Below, in pieces: positions 7,629 through 15,723 of a DNA stretch of 64,000 nt. Each line of letters opens with the position of its first letter. The stretch's first letter is position 1. The notes under the pieces are model-generated. The model ran no database searches. It was not told the DNA's origin and was given only the letters and a program-made list of their open reading frames with translations. The position numbers and the translations under genes were made by a program. The stretch comes from Anaerolineales bacterium (GTDB taxonomy: Bacteria; Chloroflexota; Anaerolineae; 4572-78; J111): NCBI GenBank assembly GCA_015075405.1, contig JABTUK010000005.1:62001-126000 (forward strand), written 5' to 3'.

Positions 7629-8354
7629 ATGTCTGTTATAACCCTGACCATCAATGATGAATTAGTTAGCGCCCGGCAGGACCAGTCGCTGTTGGAAGTC
7701 ATCAAAGAGCACGGAAATCATGTGCCCACCCTCTGCCATTTGGAAGGCTTGAGTGAGCGTGGTAGCTGCCGGCTGTGTATGGTCGAGTGGCCCGATGGAC
7801 GTGGTAATGCCAGACTGGTGGCGGCCTGCGTGACCCCGGCTCAAGAAGGGATGGTGATCTATACCCACACCGAGCGCCTGGTCAAGTACCGGCAGATGAT
7901 TATGGAACTGTTTTTGGCCGAACGCAATCACGTTTGCGCCGTTTGCGTGATGAACGGGCACTGTGAATTGCAGTGGCAGGCGGCCTCGCTGGGGGTAGAC
8001 CATGTTCGCTACGATTATCTCCATCCAGACCTGCCGATGGACGCCAGCCACGAACGCTTTGTTTTGGATCACAACCGCTGTATCCTCTGCACTCGTTGTG
8101 TGCGGGTTTGTGACGAGGTTGAGGGCGCTCATACCTGGGATGTGATGGGCCGGGGCGTCGAAAGCCGGATTATTGCCGACCTGAATCAGACCTGGGGCAC
8201 AAGCCAAAGCTGCACCAGTTGTGGCAAGTGTGTCCAGGTTTGCCCCACCGGAGCGCTGTCGAAAAAAGGCATCACTGTGGCCGAGATGGAGAAGAAACCG
8301 GGCTTTCTGGGCTGGATTTTGAATGGCCGGGAAAAGAAGCAGTGGGAATGGTGA
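7629..8354 (+). CDS. hoxU: Bidirectional hydrogenase iron-sulfur subunit HoxU
   Basis: Electron-transfer subunit linking HoxF to HoxY. The 241 residues carry a plant-type [2Fe-2S] domain (LCHLEG, GSCRLCMVEW), a His/Cys [4Fe-4S] domain (RNHVCAVCVMNGHCELQ) and two ferredoxin-type clusters (NRCILCTRCVRVCDE and SCTSCGKCVQVCPTG). The start is the ATG at 7629, 7 bases after GGAGG at 7617-7621, rather than the upstream in-frame GTG. A 151-base spacer containing a dispersed palindromic element separates it from hoxY. Confidence 0.93.
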   Translation: MSVITLTINDELVSARQDQSLLEVIKEHGNHVPTLCHLEGLSERGSCRLCMVEWPDGRGNARLVAACVTPAQEGMVIYTHTERLVKYRQMIMELFLAERNHVCAVCVMNGHCELQWQAASLGVDHVRYDYLHPDLPMDASHERFVLDHNRCILCTRCVRVCDEVEGAHTWDVMGRGVESRIIADLNQTWGTSQSCTSCGKCVQVCPTGALSKKGITVAEMEKKPGFLGWILNGREKKQWEW

Positions 8355-8362
8355 GTATGGTT

Positions 8363-8475
8363 CTCCAGAAAAGTTTTCGCGACTGAAACAGGTAGCAAGG
8401 TAGCATGTAGCAGGCCATAAGTTTGCTACTTTGCTACCTTGATTGTTGGGAAAGAATTTTTTCTGGACATCTATA
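8363..8475. repeat. Dispersed palindromic element, copy 1
   Basis: A roughly 113-base element with terminal inverted repeats TCCAGAAAA (8364-8372) and TTTTCTGGA (8459-8467), containing tandem GGTAGCA-type words and their reverse complement (8391-8441). The same element, with the same ends and the same interior, is found at 12618-12735. It sits inside the hox operon between hoxU and hoxY. No coding capacity is visible, so it resembles a MITE or large REP-like hairpin. Confidence 0.75.
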
Positions 8476-8505
8476 ATTGTGAATTGTTAATGAAGAGGCA
8501 AATAG

Positions 8506-9060
8506 ATGAGCGCAAAAAAGAATAACAAAATCCGGTTGGCAACGGCCTGGTTGGGGGGCTGTTCGGGCTGCCACATGAGCTTTCTCGACTTGGGGGAGCA
8601 GTTGATAACCCTGGCCGAGGCCGTTGAATTGGTTTACAGCCCCATTGCCGACGCCAAAGAGTTCCCCCCAAAAGTGGATGTGACCCTGGTAGAAGGGGCG
8701 GTGGCCAATGTGGATCACCTGGAATTGGCCCACCACATTCGGGCGCGGAGCAAGATCGTGGTCAGTTTTGGCGACTGCGCTGTTACGGGCAATGTCACCA
8801 GCCTGCGCAATAGATTGCAGGTAGATGATTTGCTGACCCAGGTTTACCGTGAGGGACCGGGCAAAGCGCCGTGCGGCGGCGAAGCCGATAAAGTGATGCC
8901 GGCGCTGCTGCCGAAAGTGCTGCCCTTGCATCAGGTCATTGAGGTAGATGCCTTCATCCCCGGCTGCCCGCCCGACCCTGACCGCATCTGGGCGGCGGTG
9001 TCGGCGCTGCTGCGGGGTGAGCCGGTGGCGTTGGATGCGTCAATGCGGAAGTTTGGATAG
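8506..9060 (+). CDS. hoxY: [NiFe]-hydrogenase small subunit HoxY
   Basis: Small subunit holding the proximal [4Fe-4S] cluster of the bidirectional hydrogenase. At 184 residues it is the short soluble form: no Tat signal and no medial or distal clusters. Cluster ligands are C19 and C22 (GGCSGCHMSFLDL), the Cys in SFGDCAVTGN and the Cys in PGCPPDPD. GAAGAGG at 8492-8498 is a good ribosome-binding site for the ATG at 8506. It pairs with HoxH encoded next. Confidence 0.94.
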   Translation: MSAKKNNKIRLATAWLGGCSGCHMSFLDLGEQLITLAEAVELVYSPIADAKEFPPKVDVTLVEGAVANVDHLELAHHIRARSKIVVSFGDCAVTGNVTSLRNRLQVDDLLTQVYREGPGKAPCGGEADKVMPALLPKVLPLHQVIEVDAFIPGCPPDPDRIWAAVSALLRGEPVALDASMRKFG

Positions 9061-9063
9061 GCG

Positions 9064-9115
9064 CGATGATGCGTGACGCGAAGCGTTTTCACGCATTACG
9101 CATCACGTATCACGA
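9064..9115. repeat. Heptamer-phased hairpin between hoxY and hoxH
   Basis: GATGCGT/GACGCGA words are followed by TCACGCA, TTACGCA, TCACGTA and TCACGAC, four near-identical heptamers that are the reverse complement of the left side. It lies between the hoxY stop and the hoxH ribosome-binding site. Confidence 0.6.
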
Positions 9116-9140
9116 CATAAATACCAAAGGAATAAATACT

Positions 9141-10571
9141 ATGTCACGTACTGTCACAATTGATCCTGTCACGCGAATCGAAGGCCACGCCAAAATTACG
9201 GTTCACCTCAACGAGCAGGGGGGTGTGGAAGATGCTCGCTTTCATGTGACGGAATTTCGAGGATTTGAAAAATTTTGCGAGGGCCGGAGTTTTTGGGAAA
9301 TGCCGGGCATTACTGCCCGTATCTGCGGCATTTGTCCGGTCAGCCACTTGCTGGCCTCGGCCAAAGCCGGCGATGCTATTCTGGGGGCGCAAATTCCGCC
9401 GACCGCCCAAAAGCTGCGCCGGTTAATCAATTGGGCCCAAATTGTCCAGAGCCATACCCTGAGTTTCTTTCATCTGAGCGGGCCGGATTTGTTATTGGGC
9501 ATGGAAAGCAATCCGGCCGAGCGCAACATCATGGGCCTCATTGCCAAACATCCTGACCTGGCTCGCAAAGGGATTCGTCTGCGTCAATTTGGGCAGGAGA
9601 CCATCCGCATTTTGGGCGGCAAAAGCGTCCACCCGGCCTGGTCGGTGCCCGGCGGGGTGCGCGAACCCCTGACCGCGGAGCGACGGGATCAGATCAAAGC
9701 CATGGTCCCAGAAAGTCTCGACACGGTGGAACTGGCGCTGGATTTGCTCAAGGATCGGTTTGACCAATTTGGCCCGGAAATTCAAGCCTATGGCGAATTT
9801 CCCAGCCTGTTTATGGGGCTGGTCACGCCCGAAGGCGGCCTGGAGCACTACGATGGGGTGCTGCGGATAGTTGATGGCACAGGCCGTGTCGTGGAAGATG
9901 GCGTGGCCCCTGAGCGATACCGTGATATTATCGCCGAGGCGGTTGAGCCGTGGAGTTACTTAAAATTCCCCTATTACAAACCCAATGGCCTGGAGAATGG
10001 CATGTATCGGGTCGGGCCGCTGGCCCGGCTCAACGTCTGCGATTTTGCCGGCACGCCGCGAGCCGACCGCGAACTGCGCCAATTCCGCCGCCTGGGGTCG
10101 CACGGCCAGCCGGTGCTCAGCAGTTTCCATTATCACTATGCCCGTCTGATCGAGATCCTTTTCTCCCTGGAAAAAATCGCCGAAACGTTGGACGACCCTG
10201 AGATTACCAATACCCATGTCCGCAGCCGGGCCGCGGTCAACCGAACGGTTGGCATTGGGGTAAGCGAAGCGCCGCGCGGCACGCTTTTCCACGAATATCA
10301 CGTGGACGAAAACGGTATTTTACAGAAGGTCAATTTGATTATTGCGACCGGGCAAAATAATATGGCCATGAATAAGACGGTCAAACAGATTGCCCAGGCT
10401 TACGTTAACGGCCAACAGTTGACCGAAGGTATTTTGAACCGGATCGAGCACGGCATCCGCGCCTTTGACCCGTGTTTGAGCTGCTCAACGCACGCGGTGG
10501 GGCAAATGCCGCTGCATGTGCAACTGTTAGCTCCGGGCGGCGCAGTGGTGGATGAGATTATTCGGGATTAG
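9141..10571 (+). CDS. hoxH: [NiFe]-hydrogenase large subunit HoxH (group 3d type)
   Basis: Catalytic subunit that binds the Ni-Fe(CN)2CO centre. The L1 motif is RICGICPVSHLLA with ligands C62 and C65; the L2 motif is DPCLSCSTH near the end, with C445 and C448. About 25 residues follow the conserved His, the peptide normally removed by the endopeptidase after nickel insertion. The EGHAKITVHL opening matches group 3 enzymes. The start at 9141 is supported by AAAGGA 9 bases upstream; an earlier in-frame ATG at 9066 lies in the repeat and is rejected. Confidence 0.95.
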   Translation: MSRTVTIDPVTRIEGHAKITVHLNEQGGVEDARFHVTEFRGFEKFCEGRSFWEMPGITARICGICPVSHLLASAKAGDAILGAQIPPTAQKLRRLINWAQIVQSHTLSFFHLSGPDLLLGMESNPAERNIMGLIAKHPDLARKGIRLRQFGQETIRILGGKSVHPAWSVPGGVREPLTAERRDQIKAMVPESLDTVELALDLLKDRFDQFGPEIQAYGEFPSLFMGLVTPEGGLEHYDGVLRIVDGTGRVVEDGVAPERYRDIIAEAVEPWSYLKFPYYKPNGLENGMYRVGPLARLNVCDFAGTPRADRELRQFRRLGSHGQPVLSSFHYHYARLIEILFSLEKIAETLDDPEITNTHVRSRAAVNRTVGIGVSEAPRGTLFHEYHVDENGILQKVNLIIATGQNNMAMNKTVKQIAQAYVNGQQLTEGILNRIEHGIRAFDPCLSCSTHAVGQMPLHVQLLAPGGAVVDEIIRD

Positions 10572-10575
10572 TGGA

Positions 10576-10643
10576 GAGACCGGGGACGGGAGACCGGAGA
10601 CCGGAGTTTGTTCCTGCCGGTCCCCCGTCCTCGGTCCCCGGTC
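10576..10643. repeat. Heptamer-phased hairpin between hoxH and hoxW
   Basis: Tandem words GAGACCG, GGGACGG, GAGACCG, GAGACCG (10576-10606) are followed by their reverse complement (GGTCCCCCGTCCTCGGTCCCCGGTC, ending at 10643). The same word family recurs at 30754-30824, on the far side of the hydrogenase region. Confidence 0.75.
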
Positions 10644-10674
10644 ATTTTGGATGTTCCGGCACTTTGAGAAACGT

Positions 10675-11178
10675 ATGATTTTACTCATTGGCTACGGTAA
10701 CAGTTTGCGCCGGGATGATGGGGCCGGCTTGATTTTGGCTGAAAGACTCGACCATGCCTGGCGTGGTCAGGGCGTAGCCGTCAAACATCTGCCGGTTCAC
10801 CAATTAACGCCCGAACTGGCCGCAGAGATGGCTGAGCCAGAGATTGATGCCGTAATTTTTGTGGATGCCAGAGCCATTGCAGCGGGCGAGGTTGACCCGC
10901 AGGTGCAGGTGCAGCCGGTCAACGGAGAGTCTCCATCCCCCAGTTTGGGACATCACCTGAACCCAGTGGCGTTGCTCCTTTATGCCGACCAATTATTTGG
11001 ACGGCGACCCTCGGCCTGGCTGGTCACGGTTCCGGCGGCGGATTTTGGCTACGGCGAGGGCTTGAGCCAGATCACGCAACAAGCCCTGGCCTCAGCCCAA
11101 ACTCTGCCGGCTGAATTGTTAGCCCGCTTGCAAATACCAGATGTAATCGAAAGTGACACATGTCATCATAGGCGGTGA
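10675..11178 (+). CDS. hoxW: Hydrogenase maturation endopeptidase for HoxH
   Basis: HycI/HoxW-type protease that removes the C-terminal peptide of the large subunit after nickel insertion. It begins MILLIGYGNSLRRDDGAG, the family opening with a metal-binding Asp, followed by IFVDARAI and SLGHHLNPVALL with the conserved His region. Length 167 residues. The ATG at 10675 gives this standard opening; a longer in-frame reading starts inside the hairpin repeat and is artefactual. The last codons overlap the palindromes upstream of the transporter gene. Confidence 0.88.
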   Translation: MILLIGYGNSLRRDDGAGLILAERLDHAWRGQGVAVKHLPVHQLTPELAAEMAEPEIDAVIFVDARAIAAGEVDPQVQVQPVNGESPSPSLGHHLNPVALLLYADQLFGRRPSAWLVTVPAADFGYGEGLSQITQQALASAQTLPAELLARLQIPDVIESDTCHHRR

Positions 11179-11187
11179 CAAACGCCA
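11154..11187. promoter_or_regulatory. Two CRP/FNR-like palindromes upstream of the FNT channel
   Basis: TGA-CACATG-TCA (11154-11165, perfect TGACA-N2-TGTCA) and TGA-CAAACG-CCA (11176-11187), 22 bases apart, i.e. about two helical turns. They overlap the end of hoxW and lie 100-135 bases before the transporter start. Confidence 0.55.
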
Positions 11188-11289
11188 CTTAACAGATAGA
11201 GAGCATAGAACTAGAATGAAATGAAAGGGGGAAATAACGCGGCCCGTTTTAGACTGCCCCGGCAAATTCAATTTGCCAGAAAGAGGCTT

Positions 11290-12198
11290 ATGTTCAAGCC
11301 TACCACTCATACTCCGCCGAATGAGTCATTCATCCCCCCGGCGGCAAACCATCCACCTATTACAATTGATGCGCTCATCCCGCCTGAAATGGCGGCCAAA
11401 GCCGAAGATATCGGGGTCAAAAAAGCCAGGATGAGTTGGCAAAATCTGTTTATCCTGGCCGTGCTGGCCGGGGCGTTTATTGCGTTGGGGGCCATCTTTG
11501 CCACAACCGTTACCGCAGGCGCAGCCGATAAGCTGGCCTTTGGCGTCACCCGGCTGTTGGGTGGCCTGGCTTTTTGCCTGGGCTTGATTCTGGTGGTGGT
11601 GGCCGGGGCAGAGCTTTTTACCGGCAACAATCTGATAATCATGGCCTGGGCCGATGGGCGGGTTTCCAGTGTTCTGCTGTGGCGGAATTGGGCTATTGTT
11701 TACGGTGGCAATTTTGTCGGCGCAATTGCCACGGCCTGGCTCATGTTTTACACCCGGCAATATACCTTTGGCGGCGGGACGATGGGACTGAATATTTTGA
11801 ATATCGCCCATAGCAAGGTTAGCCTGGATTTTGCGCAGGCCATTGCCTTGGGCATTATGTGTAATGCCCTGGTCTGCCTGGCGGTTTGGCTTTGTTACAG
11901 CGCCAGGACCACCACCGATAAAATCCTATCCATTATTTTCCCCATTACTGCCTTTGTGGCCGCCGGTTTTGAGCATAGTGTAGCCAACATGTATTTCATC
12001 CCCATCGGGCTGCTGGTAAAAGCCGGGGCGCCCGCCAGTTTTTGGGAAACAATTGGCAAGCATGCCGCCGATTATCCCCAGCTCACCTGGGGCAATTTTT
12101 TTGTGGCTAATCTGCTGCCGGTAACAATTGGCAACATTATCGGTGGGGCAGTGATGGTGGGGCTGGTTTACTGGTTTGTTTATATTCGCAAGCGATGA
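11290..12198 (+). CDS. Formate/nitrite-family (FNT) channel
   Basis: Pentameric membrane channel of the FocA/NirC/HSC family, passing small anions such as formate, nitrite or hydrosulfide. The 302 residues show an N-terminal cytoplasmic tail of about 50 residues and six membrane segments, with family motifs AELFTGNNLIIMAW, GIMCNALVCLAVW and GFEHSVANMYFIPIG. The start is uncertain: an in-frame ATG at 11221 would add 23 residues unlike the family. Placement in a hydrogenase island suggests formate exchange during fermentation, but the substrate cannot be read from sequence. Confidence 0.9.
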   Translation: MFKPTTHTPPNESFIPPAANHPPITIDALIPPEMAAKAEDIGVKKARMSWQNLFILAVLAGAFIALGAIFATTVTAGAADKLAFGVTRLLGGLAFCLGLILVVVAGAELFTGNNLIIMAWADGRVSSVLLWRNWAIVYGGNFVGAIATAWLMFYTRQYTFGGGTMGLNILNIAHSKVSLDFAQAIALGIMCNALVCLAVWLCYSARTTTDKILSIIFPITAFVAAGFEHSVANMYFIPIGLLVKAGAPASFWETIGKHAADYPQLTWGNFFVANLLPVTIGNIIGGAVMVGLVYWFVYIRKR

Positions 12199-12204
12199 GG
12201 TTTT

Positions 12205-12588
12205 ATGCGTCTGCAAGAAGTGATGGCCATTACTCAAGCTGAGCTTTTTTCACCCGGCCCGAGCGAAGCGGGAAACCGGTCTCTCCTTACCCGTGAAGTA
12301 CAGACGGGGTTTGGGGCAGATTTGATGAGCGATGTGTTGCATTATCATGTGGCTCAAGGGCTGCTTATCACCGGCCTGGCCAACCCCCAAATTGTGCGGA
12401 CGGCTGAAATGGCGGACGTCGCCGTAATTCTGCTGGTACGTGGCAAAAAACCCTTACCGGAAACTCTGACGGTCGCCCAGCAGGTTGGTATCCCTATTAT
12501 CGGTACCCGGTTGACTATGTTTGAAACATGCGGACGTTTGTATGCAAGCGGTCTCAAGGCTGCCCCTCGCCAGGATGAATTGACTTGA
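12205..12588 (+). CDS. DRTGG-domain protein 1
   Basis: A 127-residue protein with the GADLMSDVLHYHVAQGLLITGL pattern of the DRTGG domain, a small alpha/beta ligand-sensing domain of unknown ligand. It is followed by AEMADVAVILLVRGKKP and VGIPIIGT. Proteins like this accompany [FeFe] HydABC operons in Firmicutes (from memory). It follows the FNT channel by 6 bases and is a distant relative of the gene at 13832. Confidence 0.75.
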   Translation: MRLQEVMAITQAELFSPGPSEAGNRSLLTREVQTGFGADLMSDVLHYHVAQGLLITGLANPQIVRTAEMADVAVILLVRGKKPLPETLTVAQQVGIPIIGTRLTMFETCGRLYASGLKAAPRQDELT

Positions 12589-12617
12589 GTTTGATTAGCA
12601 ACGTGATAAATATAGTG

Positions 12618-12735
12618 CTCCAGAAAAGTTTTCGCCGCTAAAACAAGTAGCAAGGTAGCAAGTAGCAGGTCACAGTTTGTGCTACCTTGCTACTTGCTAC
12701 CTTGCTGGTTGAGAAAGAATTTTTCTGGACATCTA
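12618..12735. repeat. Dispersed palindromic element, copy 2
   Basis: Second copy of the element at 8363: ends TCCAGAAAA (12619-12627) and TTTTCTGGA (12721-12729), the shared inner flanks AGTTTTCGC and GAAAGAATTT, and inside them AAGTAGC/AAGGTAGC words with their reverse complement GCTACCT/TGCTACT. The shared outer sequence continues as CATCTATA on the right. Confidence 0.75.
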
Positions 12736-12760
12736 TATATCCATTTGGCCGTGTTTTGTT

Positions 12761-12772
12761 TGATAGGCATCA
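12761..12772. promoter_or_regulatory. CRP/FNR-like half-sites upstream of the CBS/ATPase gene
   Basis: TGA-TAGGCA-TCA, with TTTGA and TCATAA flanks, 22 bases before the start at 12795. It is the least symmetrical of the series. Confidence 0.35.
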
Positions 12773-12794
12773 TAATCTATAAGAGCGCGTTTTG

Positions 12795-13835
12795 ATGAAA
12801 AACCCGACCATAGAAGACAGCCTGCCATCTGAAAGTGTCATGACCGATGCCGCTGCCGGGATAATTACACGGGTAGAGGAGTTGGCCTATGAGCTAAAAA
12901 TCGAGGAGGTGATGACCCGCGACATCAAATGGGTGATGCCCACCATGAAAATGCAGGATGTTTTGAACCTGTTTCGAGAGGCGCGGATTTCGGGCGCGCC
13001 GGTGGTGGCGAAAGGGAGGCTAATTGGCATCATTAGCCTGGAAGACCTGATCCGCGCCCTGCGCGATATGGGCCGGGGCGAGTTAAATGCAACTGTGGCC
13101 ACTTATATGTCACCCAAGGTGGTCACTGTCAACGCTCTTGATCCGATTGTAGAAGCCCTCAAATCTTTTGCCCAAACCAAATTTGGCCGATTGGTGGTGG
13201 TCAATGATGCCGGTCAACTGGTGGGTATTATTACTAAAGGAGATGTGACGCGAGGACTGTTGGGCGCGTTACAGCATGATTATCAAGCTGAAGAAGTCCG
13301 CCGCTATCGGGCCAGCCATCTGTTTGAAGATATTATTTCAGATCGAACCAGTTTGATTTTGCGTTACCAGATCAAGCCCAGAGATTTTACCCACGGCGGC
13401 ACAGCTTCCAGCCATATCAAGCGGGCGCTGCTACGTCTGGGAGCGAATCCGCAAATCGCCCGGCGCTGTGGTATTGCTATTTATGAAGCCGAAATGAACT
13501 TAATTATCCACACTATCCGTGGTGGCGAGGTGCAGGTTGAAATTGAACCGCATCAAATTGTAATGGAAACAATGGATGATGGACCGGGCATTGAAGATAT
13601 CGAGTTGGCTATGAAGCCCGGTTATTCTACAGCGCCGCCGGAGGTTCGGGAGATGGGCTTTGGGGCAGGCATGGGTTTAAAGAATATTCAACGTTGTGTA
13701 AACGAGTTGGTACTGGAATCAAAACCGGGGCGGGGAACACGGCTACACATGAAGATTGACCTGCTGCCCGAGGAAACCTTTAGCGAAAAAGGTCATTTTT
13801 CTGCGGATGATCAACCGAGAGGAAGGACAAAATGA
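12795..13835 (+). CDS. CBS-pair protein fused to an RsbT/anti-sigma-type ATPase
   Basis: A 346-residue cytoplasmic sensor. Residues about 37-95 and 104-160 form two CBS motifs (VMTRDIKWVMP, VVVNDAGQLVGIITKGDVTRG), which usually bind adenine nucleotides. Residues about 195-330 form a GHKL ATPase of the RsbW/RsbT type: N box YEAEMNLIIHT, G1 DDGPGI, G2 MGFGAGMGL. No His-phosphotransfer domain is present, so it probably acts on a partner protein. An ATG at 12795 is preferred over the preceding TTG. The stop overlaps the next DRTGG gene (ATGA). Confidence 0.88.
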   Translation: MKNPTIEDSLPSESVMTDAAAGIITRVEELAYELKIEEVMTRDIKWVMPTMKMQDVLNLFREARISGAPVVAKGRLIGIISLEDLIRALRDMGRGELNATVATYMSPKVVTVNALDPIVEALKSFAQTKFGRLVVVNDAGQLVGIITKGDVTRGLLGALQHDYQAEEVRRYRASHLFEDIISDRTSLILRYQIKPRDFTHGGTASSHIKRALLRLGANPQIARRCGIAIYEAEMNLIIHTIRGGEVQVEIEPHQIVMETMDDGPGIEDIELAMKPGYSTAPPEVREMGFGAGMGLKNIQRCVNELVLESKPGRGTRLHMKIDLLPEETFSEKGHFSADDQPRGRTK

Positions 13836-14182
13836 CCCTGCAAGAAATAATTGAAGCGCTCCAGCTCAAAGTATTGACCCAGGATAAAGATTTTAGCCAG
13901 GTGACACCCGCCGGCGGATATGCGGCGGATTTATTGAGCTGTGTCATGGCCGGCGCTCAACGTAAAGCGATCTGGGTGACGTTGCAGGCCCATCTGAATA
14001 TTGTGGCCGTGGCTGCCTTGCTGGATTTGAGCGCCATCATTATCACCGAAGGGGCCAACCTCGACCCCGAGACCATTGCCAAAGCCAATGAGGAAGAGAT
14101 AATTTTACTTTCTACGGATAAATCCACTTTTTATGTGGTTGGCAAATTATGGGAGTTAGGGGTGAGGAATAGTAGACAGTAG
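13832..14182 (+). CDS. DRTGG-domain protein 2
   Basis: A 116-residue DRTGG-type protein: GGYAADLLSCVMAGAQRKAIWVTLQAHLNIVAVAA resembles the ligand-sensing fold of the gene at 12205. The start is coupled to the CBS/ATPase gene by a 4-base overlap, pointing to a sensor pair. The last four codons (Ser-Arg-Gln-stop) are supplied by the AGTAGAC heptamer repeat, so the C-terminus appears to have been reset by a repeat insertion. Confidence 0.75.
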   Translation: MTLQEIIEALQLKVLTQDKDFSQVTPAGGYAADLLSCVMAGAQRKAIWVTLQAHLNIVAVAALLDLSAIIITEGANLDPETIAKANEEEIILLSTDKSTFYVVGKLWELGVRNSRQ

Positions 14183-14221
14183 ACAGGGGAAACAGATATC
14201 GGTTTTCTACTGTTTCCTGCT
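14170..14221. repeat. Heptamer-phased hairpin at the DRTGG gene end
   Basis: Tandem AGTAGAC words with AGGGGAAACAG on the left and TTTTCTACTGTTTCCTGCT on the right form a hairpin. The left arm encodes the stop codon of the DRTGG gene and the right arm ends at the likely start of the PHP gene. Confidence 0.65.
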
Positions 14222-14997
14222 TGTGGGAATTTGTGAATGTAGAAGCGAGACAGCTAAAAACCTATATTGCTGATTTACATGTCCATACAGTGGTGTCCCC
14301 TTGCGCCGACGTCGAGATGATTCCGCCCTTGATTACGCAGGAATCGCTGGACAGAGGGATTAACCTGATTGCCATTACCGACCACAATACCAGCGCTAAC
14401 GTGGGAGCAGTCCAGCGAGCGGCGCAAGGAACGGGGCTGAGCGTTCTGCCGGGGATGGAGTTGCAAACAAAGGAAGAGGTTCACCTGCTTTGTTTGTTCG
14501 ACACCCTGGCCCAATTGGCCTGCTGGCAGGAGGTGGTAGACGCGCATCTGCCTGAGTTGGAAAACAATATTGAATATTTTGGCGAGCAATTTGTGGTGGA
14601 CGAGACCGGCGAGTTTATCCGGCGGGAAACCCGGCTCTTGCTGACTTCGGCCAATATCTCGCTCGAAGCGGCCGTGACCGAGGTGCTAAAATTGGGTGGA
14701 ATCGCCATCCCTGCCCATGTCAATAGGACAGCTTTTAGTTTGCTGGCCAACCTGGGTTTTGTGCCGCCCGGTGTGCCCTTTGCCGCCCTGGAAATTTCCC
14801 GCCATCTGACCCCAACCCAAGCCCGCGAAAAGTTCCCCCAACTCAAGCAGTACCCCCTCCTGCAAAATGGCGATGTTCACCGCCTGGACGAATTCCTGGG
14901 GTTCAATCGCTGCCGGCTGGCAGCCCCAACGATTGCTGAACTTCAGTTGGCGCTGCGGAATGAACAGGGCAGGTCACTGGTGATTGCTCCCCGGTGA
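14221..14997 (+). CDS. PHP-domain metal-dependent phosphoesterase-like protein
   Basis: A single PHP domain of about 258 residues. Metal-site motifs are DLHVHTVVSPCADVEM, ITDHNTSANV, the Glu of GMELQTKEEVHLL, PAHVNR and GDVHRLDEF. This form (YIADLHVHTVVSPCA) is the one I associate with the regulatory genes of HydABC operons in Firmicutes; its substrate is unknown. The start is uncertain: TTG at 14221 or GTG at 14233, both just after the hairpin repeat, and neither has a strong Shine-Dalgarno. Confidence 0.82.
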   Translation: MWEFVNVEARQLKTYIADLHVHTVVSPCADVEMIPPLITQESLDRGINLIAITDHNTSANVGAVQRAAQGTGLSVLPGMELQTKEEVHLLCLFDTLAQLACWQEVVDAHLPELENNIEYFGEQFVVDETGEFIRRETRLLLTSANISLEAAVTEVLKLGGIAIPAHVNRTAFSLLANLGFVPPGVPFAALEISRHLTPTQAREKFPQLKQYPLLQNGDVHRLDEFLGFNRCRLAAPTIAELQLALRNEQGRSLVIAPR

Positions 14998-15021
14998 GTT
15001 GACAATCATCGTGACTTTGGA

Positions 15022-15070
15022 TGACAAATGTCACGTGACAGTTTTGATTTTTATGTGATAAACTTCACAA
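15022..15070. promoter_or_regulatory. Two CRP/FNR-like operators upstream of nuoE (module 2)
   Basis: TGA-CAAATG-TCA (15022-15033, perfect TGACA-N2-TGTCA) and TGTGA-TAAACT-TCACAA (centred near 15061), about 34 bases apart. The second closely resembles the perfect hoxE operator. They are 135-185 bases before the nuoE start. Confidence 0.6.
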
Positions 15071-15093
15071 TAGAGATTTTATTCAAATTCAGC

Positions 15094-15177
15094 AAATCAC
15101 AATTTTTGAGGAGTGAGGCACGCCTACGTGCCGAACAGAGCCGCACGTGGGCGTGCTGGCTCCTCAACTCGTGATTT
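15094..15177. repeat. Long imperfect palindrome upstream of nuoE
   Basis: Nested inverted repeats: AAATCAC/GTGATTT outermost, GAGGAG/CTCCTC, then GCACGCC..ACGTGC paired with GCACGTG.GGCGTGC. The right arm (15140-15165) has an exact 26-base inverted copy at 16328-16353. It lies between the operators and the nuoE start. Confidence 0.7.
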
Positions 15178-15205
15178 ACTGAAATTATTTCAACGGGAGT
15201 AGTCA

Positions 15206-15709
15206 ATGATTGACACGCTCGAAAAACCCTCTCTGGCCGACCCCCTGACCATCCCCGAACAACGGGCGATAATTGACCAGATTCTCAGCCAAAACAAAAA
15301 TATCCCCGGCGCAACCATGGTCGTTCTCAACGAGCTGCAAAGTCGTATTGGCTTTATTTCCAAAGCCATGCAGACTTATGTGGCTCAGCAATTACGGGCG
15401 CCCCTGAGCGAAGTGAACGGCGTCGTTACCTTTTATTCCTTCTTCACCACCAGCCCGCGTGGCAAACACACCGTTAAATTCTGCCTGGGGACCGCCTGTT
15501 ATGTCGGCGGAGCGCCGGGATTGATTGAAAAAGCCAGGCAAATTCTGGGGGTTGACCCTGGTGAAACAACCGAAGATGGCTCCGTAACGGTTGAGTTGTG
15601 CCGCTGTATCGGCGCTTGCAGCCAGGCCCCCACCATGGTGATTGATAAGGATATGTATGGCCGGATGCATCCCAATAAGTTACCGCAAATTCTAAACAGG
15701 TACCAATAG
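15206..15709 (+). CDS. NuoE/HydC-like [2Fe-2S] subunit (module 2)
   Basis: Thioredoxin-fold [2Fe-2S] protein of 167 residues, homologous to NuoE and to HydC of the trimeric [FeFe] hydrogenases. Ligands: C93 and C98 (CLGTACYV), then C134 and C138 within CRCIGACSQAP, with one extra Cys at 132. It is the first gene of a set NuoE-HATPase-small [2Fe-2S]-NuoF that keeps the exact order of HydABC operons. GGGAG lies 7 bases before the ATG. Confidence 0.9.
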   Translation: MIDTLEKPSLADPLTIPEQRAIIDQILSQNKNIPGATMVVLNELQSRIGFISKAMQTYVAQQLRAPLSEVNGVVTFYSFFTTSPRGKHTVKFCLGTACYVGGAPGLIEKARQILGVDPGETTEDGSVTVELCRCIGACSQAPTMVIDKDMYGRMHPNKLPQILNRYQ

Positions 15710-15723
15710 CAGAGGGTAACGGG

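Noticed and set aside
9066..9140. Upstream start for the first hydrogenase large subunit
   Set aside because: The extra residues are coded by the heptamer hairpin; the ATG at 9141 has a proper ribosome-binding site and gives the family N-terminus.
10552..10674. Upstream start for the HoxH protease
   Set aside because: This stretch overlaps the end of hoxH and the GACCGGA hairpin; the conserved protein begins at MILLIGYGN.
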